64,000 nucleotides of DNA, taken from positions 746,501 through 810,500 of the forward strand of contig JAGVRJ010000010.1 of NCBI GenBank assembly GCA_019059635.1, given 5' to 3'. Positions 11,147-20,723 of this stretch are shown piece after piece; position 1 is the first letter of the stretch, and the number at the start of each line of letters is the position of its first letter. The position numbers and the translations under genes were made by a program. The notes beneath the pieces are model-generated. The model had not been told where the DNA came from. It searched no databases and saw nothing but the letters and a program-made list of their open reading frames with translations. The DNA is from Proales similis (Eukaryota > Rotifera > Eurotatoria > Ploima > Proalidae).

Positions 11147-11907
11147 TTTCCACTCACGTTCGACAATTTCTTTCTTAAAAAAGTTAGAGGGGGAAAAATT
11201 ACGAAATTCAGGACCGTAGTGTTGAAATGGAATCAAAAGAGAGAAAGATTTAATTGCTCAACCAAGAAAGAAGCAAAAACGTGTGCCCTGTTCACATGTG
11301 CGAGCAAGAGTTCACCAAAAAACACTCATTTACTCGCAAATAATTAACATGTTGCTTCGATATTTGTCTTGCAGATATTAGTCGTGTTTCCTTTAACAAC
11401 TCGTTCACTCCCACCTTTCTGGTTTGTAGAATAATTTCCGTTCAAGCGTTAAATTCAAAATCATGACGTTTTCTAGTTTAAAATCGATTCCTGCTTGCTT
11501 CCAGTCGTTCCATGCTTTAACAGCAATCAGCAACGTTTCCGTCCTTAGAACCACTCGGGATTCTGGACTTGTCCGCACGATACTTAAATATTTTCGAAAT
11601 AGAAAAAATTCAGATACAAGAGATTGCATGAAACAATAGTCAAACGAAATTCCTGGCTGGCTATGGGTTAAATGTGAAAAAGTCCGAAATAATAAAAGGG
11701 GCCAAGTTGGGTTAGAAATAATTTAGCGCAGAGACATTCGATAGGACATGAGCGTGGCCGTGATTATAGTGAGCAGATCAGCTGTTTAATCCGAATATGC
11801 AGCTATTATTGTCCGTCAACGGCTGATTATTACCAGCTTCTGGCCGTGGAATGGAATCGAGGGGAAATCAGTTTGTGACCAGCGAATACACACACACTTT
11901 CTCAGCA
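11147..11907. other. Divergent promoter region between La and the CEP85-like gene
   Basis: 760 bases between two divergent start codons, with no supported exon. It presumably holds both promoters and 5' UTRs. I see no decisive motif. Confidence 0.5.
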
Positions 11908-13597
11908 ATGACCGGTGGCAGTGTTCAAGAGCCAAAAGTAGTTCCTACTTCACTCAGGCGCGACTATGAATTGGACCGGTATGCTTCAACTCGACATGTT
12001 TAAAGTCTTCTCTGAAGAGCTTCCTTTTGCCCAAGGCTCCGTATGCGAGTGAACTTACTCGAACAGGAGAGGATGAACTCGAGCGGCGGAACCAACGTGA
12101 GTTCAAGACTCATGGAAAGCTATTCCCGGGCTTCGGCTTACACGCGCAGCAGCAACGATAGTGAATTTTTGTTGAGAGAAATTGAACTAGAAAATGCAAA
12201 GCTTCGCGTCGACCTACTCAAGGCTACCAACGCTCTTGAAAGCGAAAAAGAAAAGTTCGATGCCATGCTCAAGTAAGAGATGAGAAAACATTTTCACATT
12301 GAGGATTGCCCTCTCAAAATTAAGAATTTAGTCAGCGCGAGTACGAAATCGAAGAGCTCAAGAAACTGCACGCCGAAGAGCAGCGTCATTTAGAAAGCAA
12401 GATAAGCAAAACGCGAAATTTGGTAAGAGCCTTTTTTTTTCCATTCTCCAACAGGCTTAAAATTGCAACAATCTGAACGAAAACTCTCAGGACGATGCCA
12501 AAGATGCCGAACTTCGAGAAGAGCGAGCAAAATCAATGAACTTACAGAGGGAAAATGAGCGGCTAAGACGTAGACTTGTCGAATGTGACGAATATTTGGC
12601 CAACTTGCCGACCAAGGAGGAAATGAAGGAGGAAAAACTAAGACTCTCTGAATTGAGAGCAGAGAATGAGAACCTACAGGAACGTCTTGATGAAGCAATG
12701 AGAAAGATGGATAGAGGGAAAAAGCTTGTGCGAGACAAACTTAAACAAATCCAAGACCTTGAGGTCAAGATAGAGCAGCTTGAGTTTGAACGGAACAATA
12801 TAAAAGATGCATTCGAAAATTACAAAGCCTCGGCGCCCGAAGCAGAGCAAATGCAGCAAACGAGGGAAGAAGTGGCAATGCTTAAGAGCGAACTCGACAA
12901 CACTCGAAAGCTGTTGACCACTTTACAGCAGCGCCTAGGTCAAAAGCAAGCCGAGCATGAAGCTCAAGTTAAAGAACTGAACGACCGAATCGATATGGAA
13001 GTCAGCAATGCCGAGGCACTTCGTTCGCAACTTCTTGAGCAAGAGCATGAAATGCACTCGGTCAACTTTAATCTCGAAAAGGTTTTTAGCTACAACTAGC
13101 AGAATTCATCTCCGACAAAATTAATGTTTTGTGTCAAATAGCTAAACGAGCAGAAACAAAACCTCATAAACAGAAACTTGGAACTCACAGACAAAGTGCA
13201 GAGCATGGAGGCTATGCTTGGCCCTGACACTCTCAAACTACTTCAGCGCCTCTTTTCTGAACTGAAATGCTGCACTGAAGAACTCAGTTCATTGGTGCAA
13301 ACCTGCACTGATCTACATTCGGGTGTCTCAATTGACGTTTGTTCTTTATTGAGCAGTTCAGACAAATTGACAGGTGAGATTGATTGTTATCGCCTAAAAG
13401 GAACTCTAGCCATAATGCCGAAAACAGACGATCAACTGACTCAGCTTACCGAAGATGGCTTGCTTGGCCTTGAGTTTTTAGAGCGAAAATTCTCCGAAGT
13501 AAAGACGGCTCGTGAGAAAGTAGAAAATGCCAGAAGGATGGTTGCTGACCAATATGCCGAAAAACTCGGCGAGAACGTGAGCTGCATAACCCAATAA
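11908..13597 (+). CDS. Coiled-coil protein, candidate CEP85-like centrosomal protein
   Basis: Exons 11908-11978, 12036-12272, 12332-12422, 12491-13081, 13142-13597; phases close to 481 aa. After a ~60-residue Ser-rich N-terminus, residues ~65-340 are almost continuous heptad coiled coil (LLREIELENAKLRVDLL, LQRENERLRRRLVECDEYL). A C-terminal conserved-looking block follows (ELSSLVQTCTDLHSGVSIDVCSLLSSS) with a tail ending YAEKLGENVSCITQ. The C-terminal block resembles what I recall of CEP85/CEP85L, which regulate centriole duplication and centrosome integrity. That match is from memory and is the weak point. GCP4, a microtubule-nucleation subunit, starts 245 bases downstream on the same strand. 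AATAAA overlaps the stop region near 13594, so the mRNA end must lie close by. Confidence 0.55.
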
Positions 13598-13842
13598 AAA
13601 CCAATCTCCTCAACCCTGTCGCCAGCAACAAAGCGGCAGATTTGAATTCAATATCGAATTTTGTCAATTCACATTTATTTTGTGCCTTTTCTACAACTCG
13701 ACCAAATAAATCAAGTCTTTAGCCCTTTGTGACCAAATGTGTCATTTCAGAGCAATCGGGTTCTGATCGGTCCGATTTCTATTTATTCTGAATGATACTG
13801 AGCCCATAAAAAAATGAATCATACGGCTTCAGAGTTGATGAA

Positions 13843-16627
13843 ATGCTGCATGAAATGCTCATGAGTTTGCTAGGCCATGCAGGCGGCCTATTCCAAGAAA
13901 TGATTGAAAACGGCCGATTGAAATTCAAAGTAAATTCGATCTCGTCAGAGCGTTTCTTGAACATGATTCTTGAACTTGGCTTTTCCAAGTTGGTTGATAA
14001 TCTCGAGTTTATTCATCCAGCCGAAGTTGAAGTTTGCAATCGACTTGCTCAGCTCGGCGCCTGCTTCAAACGAATTGAAATATTTCAAGAGACATACGCG
14101 TTTGGTCGAACTGTGCCGGAAACGGGCTTAAAACGCAAGTTTCAAATGAAATATTGAAATATTCTGCTCACATTCAATCAATCAACTTTATCCAGATGGC
14201 CTTTATTTGATCTCGTTTAGCGATGCACTTCAAACACTCGTTCTGATGCCGTACAGGAACACCATAAGCGAGCTTGAACGTGACCTGCTCAAAGAGCATT
14301 ATTTAAACGTCACTTATCTGCAATCGCGTCTTGAATTTGTAAGTTAAAAGCAGCCAAAACAAAACTTCCGACCCGCAAACAACGATTTAAACCTTCTCAA
14401 TTGACGGAATCAGCATTTTGTGCTGCTGAATTCGATTTGCAGTCTCATTGAAGAAATAGAGAGTAAGAACCTGCACGGATGCCAAATTCTTGACTTGATC
14501 TATCGCCACTCTGCCAGTGGGGACACTAACGTGAGCTGCACTATGAAACGGTGAGTCGAGCACTCGGTTTATTCAGCTCACATGGTCTCACTTGCATCCA
14601 TTTGCTCATCTTTTCCTTAAAATTGGGGACTATGTTTATTGCATGCGCAGAATTTTCATGCGGGTTCAGCAAGTTTTGTTTCGACAACTGCGTGATTGGA
14701 TGATATATGGTGCTCTGAACGACAAATACGACGAATTTCTCGTTTGCAGGGAATCAAACGCCAATGAGGTTGAAAGAGGCAGCAGAGAGGAAAATTCTGA
14801 GGATGAGACCCAGTTCATGGACGAAATCGAGAAGATGTTTATGGATTTGCGTTTTAACTCGGGCTCGTCCACTTTCCGTCTCAGTCCAACCCGAGTGCCT
14901 GTATTCATAAATCTCAAAACTGCTAACAAAATTCTATTCACCGGAGAGTTACTCCAGCTCTTTCACACTCATCAAATGCCTGCCGAAATGAAAGCTAGTG
15001 GTGCACCGAACGAGACTCAGATGAGCTATCAGTCAATGATCAGCTTTAGTGTAAATAACCACGAAATGCTACAAGATAAGTGTGCGTTTGGTTTACCCGT
15101 AACGCGATTTGCTCAGCTAATTCCAGGCTTGAACAAGATCTCAAGCAAGAGTTTGAAATCATGAGCAAAAAACTCAACGTCTATTCGAGAGAGATTTACG
15201 AGCTATCTCAGCAAGAGTTCTCTGTGAGCCGATTCGAGGCGTTAATATCTAAGGTTAGAGACCATGTCTCGGAGGTAAACTTGATTCATTCGGAAAATGC
15301 AGCAAATTGCGCCTCAATTTGAATCCCAAGTCCGTTTGGCATTTAATTGTGGACAAGTATGATCTTGTTGGCGAGCTTGGCAAGTTGAAGGACATGTTCT
15401 TGCTTGGCAGAGGCGAACTTTTTGCCACATTCTTGGACGTGGCCAAAAGCTATTTAAACAAGCCGATCGATTCCCATTTTGAATACAGTAAGCCATTTTC
15501 AGCTCTTGAATACTGCAACCTTCAGGTGCATGGCATTCACGCTGCTCTAAAAGATGTAAATCACTTGTTTCAAAATTCAATTGCACGAATGCTTCTGGAC
15601 GATGAGCCTTGGCTTAGCAAATTCAAAATAGTCGTAAATGAACAGAACTGGCTAAGAAAGAATCACACAGACCAGAACGGATGGGCTCGAATCGGATTAA
15701 AATATCAAGTTGAATGGCCTTTTAATACTCTTATTACCCCTAAGGTGCTGCAAAAGTGAGTTCTAGTCCGCTCCCGTTACTCTCAATCTTTTTTTGTCTC
15801 ATCTTCTGAGCTCGCTTGAAGATACAACGAGATTTTCAACTACCTGTTGTCGATTCGTCGAATTCAAATTGAACTCAATCAGTGTTTCCTCATTCAGACC
15901 AAGCAGGCTCGCTCTAAGAAAAGGCTCGAGGCGCACGTGTGGCTAATGCGCAATCACATGTCGTTTTTAATCGATAACTTTCAATTTTATCTCTTGGTAT
16001 GTGAGTTGACTTCTTTTGCTTAAACCAAAAGCGTTTACCTGATGGGCCGCGAATGAGTGAATATTTAAAATAAAACAGGCTGATGTGTTGGAAACGCAGT
16101 TCATGCAGCTTGCGCACAGCATTCGCTCTAGCAAAGACTTTGGGCAAATCCGCTATGCCCATGATACGTTCTTGACCAAAATTCAAGCTCAATCCTTCTT
16201 GAATAACAAAACGGCAAGTGTTTTTTTATGATTTCTCTTTTTTTACAGATGCTTTCTCTATTTTCAAGTTCAAAACTCATTTGAAGTTTTTAAATAGATT
16301 TTCCAATGTTTGGACGACATACTAGCCAGCTGTCTTGCATTTAGTCAGCTCATAATTGCGAGCGATGGTCAAGATCCCGATCAATTCGCATATGATAAAG
16401 CTGAGCAAATCAGTCAAGTAAGCTCGATTTAAAACGAAGATATCAGGAGAAGAGACTTTTTATTTTACTTTTAGGACTTTAGAAAACAAACGCATCTTCT
16501 CTACCAGCGATTCAAGTCGCAGGTTAAAAACCAACTCGGCTCGCATCTTGATCAGCTTTTGAATCGTATCAACTTCAACAATTATTTTTCTGAGAGCGAT
16601 GGCTTCTTAACCCAGCTCGAAAAATGA
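13843..16627 (+). CDS. TUBGCP4: Gamma-tubulin complex component 4 (GCP4/TUBGCP4)
   Basis: Subunit of the gamma-tubulin ring complex; binds gamma-tubulin and nucleates microtubules at centrosomes and spindle. Start MLHEMLMSLLGHAGGLF matches the family N-terminus. Exons: 13843 to ~14103 (donor unclear), 14196-14338, 14414-14550, 14651-15079, 15127-15274, 15331-15755, 15822-15996, 16079-16213, 16298-16417, 16475-16627. Family hallmarks are FLHPAEVEVCNRLAQLG-like FIHPAEVEV, KNLHGCQILDLIYRH, VPVFINLKTANKILFTGE, LVGELGKLKDMFLLGRGELF, WPFNTLITPKVLQKYNEIFNYLLSIRRIQ, RNHMSFLIDNFQFYL and DVLETQFMQLAHSI. These cover GRIP1 and GRIP2. An acidic insert (VERGSREENSEDETQFMDE) sits in GRIP1, as in other GCP4s. 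The intron at 16214-16297 uses GC-AG. Confidence 0.95.
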
Positions 16628-19600
16628 GCTGAATCCTTGCGATTGTATTTTCATTAAAATTTCTTATCGTCAGTTCTAATCATAAAACTAGATTCTCCTG
16701 GATGAGCAATATAAACAAGCACCATAGCATTACCTATCAAGTGGTCGTGGGCAGGCATCGGCCAATAAATAACAAGAATAACTAGAGTTTGGGTTCTTTA
16801 TGGTGATCAACGATCGAGAGATTATAATCGTTTAATCAGGGACAGATCTGATCGATCAGGACAAGAGCGATATGCGATAGATAAGGCTTCTGCTTGTCTG
16901 CTCGTTAATTAAAAGCTTTTGTGCAACTTTACGCTTCGCTTGCTTTCGTACGTTGAATGGTCTTTTTTTCTTATTTCTCGCTTTAAGGAAAACACAGGCC
17001 CGAAGGGAATAGGTCAGCACTGGCGAGCGCTTGCTGGCCTGTTACAGTTTAATCGGGTCTTAGAAAAATGCTCGTTATAAATGAACAGCTTTTGCACTTA
17101 TTGCTTCGGGTTACAAAAGTTTAAGCGGATTAATAAAACCTGATCCGAACTGGACATTGAAAATGATCATTTGGATTTTTCGAGCGTTTGTTTAACTCTA
17201 AACAGAATGTTCTAACCGGGCGAAACTTGCCAAACAGCACTCTTCAGAGAGAGAACAAAAAGAGTAGGAGAAGGGCAAACAGTGCATTTGTTTGCAGCGT
17301 CAACATTATTGGAGACGTAGCTCTTGGCGTGTGTGTGTTCGCCTGACCGTTGCGTCAAGCTTAGCTGTGCGTCAACAATCGACAGTTGAATGTTTGCTCC
17401 AATTCAAGTTTGTTCAAGGGATTAAACAAGAACTCCAAGTAGCTGTAGCTCTCTAATCAGGTCGACGACCTCCGACTTTAACGAGCTGAGTAAACATCAA
17501 CAACTACGACGCAAGAGAGCCTAATTCACTCCCAGAAGAGGCTTCTAAACTCGAATCGGAAACCCGATCACCGCAATTATTTGTGCTTCATTAAGTCCCC
17601 GATCAGGCCAGCCTTTGGGTGTGACACTCAACAACAGGCGTTGCACTCAATAGCAATTTAAATCCCAAGTGGCCAAATGCTGCAATATCCCGCTGTTCGT
17701 ATCTTCTTCTCTCTTTTCCTTTTCTGGCCTTTCGTCTCGTTAAGCTTTTCCTGCGCTCTTCTCTTGTCACATACAAAAAGAGAGCCAGTTGGGCAAACTT
17801 ATTCAACGCTCAGTAAATTAGAGCGGAAATTGATATTTTACGATGCATAGCTAATGGCTCAAATGATTTATGAGCAAACTCACCTCAATAAAACCCAAAT
17901 CGCGAGCCTATTTAATTAGGGGCGAGTTCGCCTGGACACGACGGAAGGAAAAGATGACTTAATGAATGGTCAAAACGCGATTAGGCATGTTTACTCAGGC
18001 CCACATCTAATCAGCAGGCAACGTGCACGTTATCGGTTTGTTTGCCCCTTGCGTAGCATATTGCCCGTTGAATCGCCTAAGTAGCAGACGAGGGCTGTAA
18101 AAGCGTGGACCAGATCGCAATTAACAGCCAAGAGGCCACATCTGGTACTCATGGCATTTGCTCTGCTAATCGTGAGTCTCTTTCCTCGTGCGCGCTGTGG
18201 CGTAATAAACAAACGTCGACCATCACAGCCGTCACGTGGACGTGACGGCGTTTCTCAGCGACCGCGTGCTTCTTTAGCTTGCGTGCTAATGAACACCGTA
18301 GGGCAAAGGAGCCAATAAAGATTCGACAAAAGGAAAAGAGTTTAGTTGGAAATTGAGGAGAGGGATGATGAAAATTCAAAAGGGCTCGGACAAGCCAAGT
18401 GATGTGGAGTATACTTCCGCTGGCTGGCTGGCTTTAATCAATTCAAATGAGAAACATTCACTCGTCCGTGTTTAGAGAGCGCCGGGTTCACCTTGATTTT
18501 ATTTCGATAAGGTCCATATGCGTTGGTTAAGATAAAGGTCGAACTGGCCGCAAACAAAGTAAATGAACTCTCAAAATGGCAATCAAAACTGATTAGTTGT
18601 TTCAAAGTGCCAATGCCGACTAATTAATATTCCGTCGGCACCATACATATTCAATGGGCCTCTTGTTACGGGTCGATTACGGACGGTTAGATGAAACATG
18701 AGCGCGAGTATGGGAAACTTATCGGGATTAGAGCGATGCACAGTCTGCCTGCGTGTGAGAGAGCAGTTTATTTTTAGAGCAAGCCGCCGCTGAACAGCTA
18801 CTCATCCTTCCGATTAGTTTGGAAAAGCAAACATGAGCTTACAGACAGTGGAGCTTGGGACCAAAATCAGACCCCTCTTCAAGCGAGTTAGATTAATAGG
18901 GCCTCTTTGCGTAATCGAACTTGTTGAACTAAATCGAGTTAGAGCTCATTCGACCATAAAACCATCTCTGATCTAATCAATGACGTCAGGGGTCAAGCGC
19001 ACTCAAGCGATCGTCTTAGATAACATCCAGAGTGATTTATGCGGTTGAGTGCCAAGCTCGACCTCGAAACGGCCCGGCGGCCAACGAGACGGCAAGGCTG
19101 CTTTGTTTCAAAAGCGTTTCTCTCCTCTCTACCTCTTGGTCTGTCTCAAGCGCCTACCCTCTTGACCCAAACAAACTAACTAATCAGGTGGCCTCTGATC
19201 AGACCGCGTGATCGTAAATATTTGCGTCGTTCGTTGAACGGCCGTTGACAATAGCTTCCTCTTTCGATGTGTTTTGCCTGTAACGTTCGCGTTCTTGACC
19301 GGAATGGCCAACTATTCAAGGAATTTTATGACAGCTGTGTGATTACGATGATCACGACGATAGTGCACCTGACGCAAACCACCTGCCACCATTAGCAGCT
19401 CAGTCTACTCAATCTTATCTATTGTGTAGATCTGATTGGATTTTGTGTTGGCGATTGCGATTATGGTCTCACGAGAAATGTGATTAAGCTTCGAGATGCA
19501 AGATTTATTGAGTCGAAGTTTAAATTAAATAAGGCAGAGTACAGGGCTTGAATGAGCAAAATTTCGACTTGTCCTGAAGCAAATCGAGATGAACTAAAAA

Positions 19601-19874
19601 ACCACCAAATGTAAGTCAGGCAGAAAAAAAGCCATGAGACCAAAAAACAAAGAAAATCAAGCAGAAAAATCGAGCAGCAAAGGAGATAATCAAGCTTGTC
19701 GAAGCCTTCAAACTGCTTAAAAGAAATAATTTTGTGAAATTCTTGGCTACTTTGTGTGAAGGAAAGCAGCGTAGGAAACTATTTACAGCAAGAAGAAAGG
19801 GCGGCGCTCGGACACGCACGCAATAAATAATAAATAAGCGAAGTCGAAAACGATAATGACGAGATTCGGTTCGC
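16628..19874. other. 3.2 kb non-coding region between GCP4 and the CDK-inhibitor 3' ends
   Basis: No supported gene on either strand; open frames are short and compositionally random. The region lies between two convergent genes, where most spacers in this window are under 800 bases. It is rich in TAAT-type and GATAAG-type short motifs. It contains a 22-base near-palindrome at 18228-18249. It is best read as regulatory DNA, possibly for the CDK inhibitor, or a missed ncRNA. Confidence 0.5.
18228..18249. promoter_or_regulatory. Near-perfect palindrome containing a CACGTG E-box
   Basis: Ten-base arms GCCGTCACGT and ACGTGACGGC separated by GG. It overlaps an E-box (CACGTG) and two CRE half-sites (CGTCA/TGACG). 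This geometry fits a dimeric bHLH or bZIP site, in the gap downstream of the CDK inhibitor gene. Binding is inferred only. Confidence 0.45.
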
Positions 19875-20723
19875 CTAGAGACGGGTATTGGACGAAGTGT
19901 GCGAGCGGAGGTTATGATGAGCGCCTTTGCTCGACTCGGTTGTCTCTGTGTTGCGTCGCTTTCGCTGTTGAAGCATGTTGAGCAGCGATTGCTGCTTCAT
20001 TTGTTTGACCGGCTCGCGGAATGCGGATCTGTTTTGAGACGCTTGACGCCACGCTGATCGTAGAGTGTCTTTACGATTCTCGCTGAATGTCAGAATGAGA
20101 TTCTGAGTCGACGGCGAAAGTATAAGCGATGTCTGATTCATTCTCTTCACTGCCTTGGGCTTGCTTGAAGCAGATGCACGAGATTGAACGAGCCCGGACG
20201 GATTGGATTTCTCTGGACTTGTGACCTGACGTCGACGGGTAAGCGCACGAGTAATGGGCGCGAATCGTCTTGCCTCTTTCTCCTCGCACATTTTCAGCCG
20301 TCTTTGGTATTTGTAAAATTGGGGAACGGCGAGAGCGTCGTCCTCTTCCTCCTCTTCTTCATCTTCATCGACCTCTTCACCCGCCTGGTCGTACATGTAA
20401 ACGAGCTCGTCGCGATCGAGCGCGCTGAATCCATACGAATTGCCCGACTCGACTAGATTAGTGCCAACTTTACTCCATTGAAATCGTGAACTGGGTTTGA
20501 TCGGTTTGAGTTTGTCAAAGTCAAAATCCCATCGGCATTTGTGAATCTCGATCTGCTCGGTCCACATCTCATCGAGGTCTTGCTTCAACTGTTCGTGATT
20601 GAGTTTAATACCGAACAAGTTTCGTCGAATGTTCGCTTTTTCCTGCTCGCCGGCTTGCGCTTTGGCCCCCATGCGGCTTAGTAAAAAGCTGCTCAGTCGA
20701 CTCCGATTTCGTTCGCTCTCCAT
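19875..20723 (-). CDS. Cip/Kip-family CDK inhibitor (p21/p27/Dacapo homolog)
   Basis: Binds cyclin-CDK complexes in the nucleus and blocks S-phase entry. It is a single exon of 282 aa; ATG at 20723 chosen as first ATG in frame. The CDI domain is clear at residues ~30-95: RRNLFG (the RxLFG cyclin-docking motif), NHEQLKQDLDEMW (linker helix), then CRWDFDFDKLKPI (the W-N/D-F-D-F strand that inserts into the CDK2 lobe), then RFQWSKV. The rest is typically disordered: an acidic run (EEVDEDEEEEEEDD), a basic stretch (RALTRRRQ, KPKAVKRM, likely NLS) and QTSLILSP/QNLILTF, which resembles a PIP-box region but lacks the paired aromatics. Several SP/TP sites (TSPEK, LSPST) could be CDK targets. The gene is intronless and sits in large non-coding flanks. 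Confidence 0.9.
   Translation of the reverse strand: MESERNRSRLSSFLLSRMGAKAQAGEQEKANIRRNLFGIKLNHEQLKQDLDEMWTEQIEIHKCRWDFDFDKLKPIKPSSRFQWSKVGTNLVESGNSYGFSALDRDELVYMYDQAGEEVDEDEEEEEEDDALAVPQFYKYQRRLKMCEEKEARRFAPITRALTRRRQVTSPEKSNPSGLVQSRASASSKPKAVKRMNQTSLILSPSTQNLILTFSENRKDTLRSAWRQASQNRSAFREPVKQMKQQSLLNMLQQRKRRNTETTESSKGAHHNLRSHTSSNTRL

Noticed and set aside
15275-15330. GCP4 frame continuing through KLRLNLNPK with a methionine-like start at 15307
   Set aside because: Acceptor at 15330 (CCCAAG) gives a gapless match to GCP4 (HVSE-SVWHLIVDKYDLVGEL); the intervening bases are intron.
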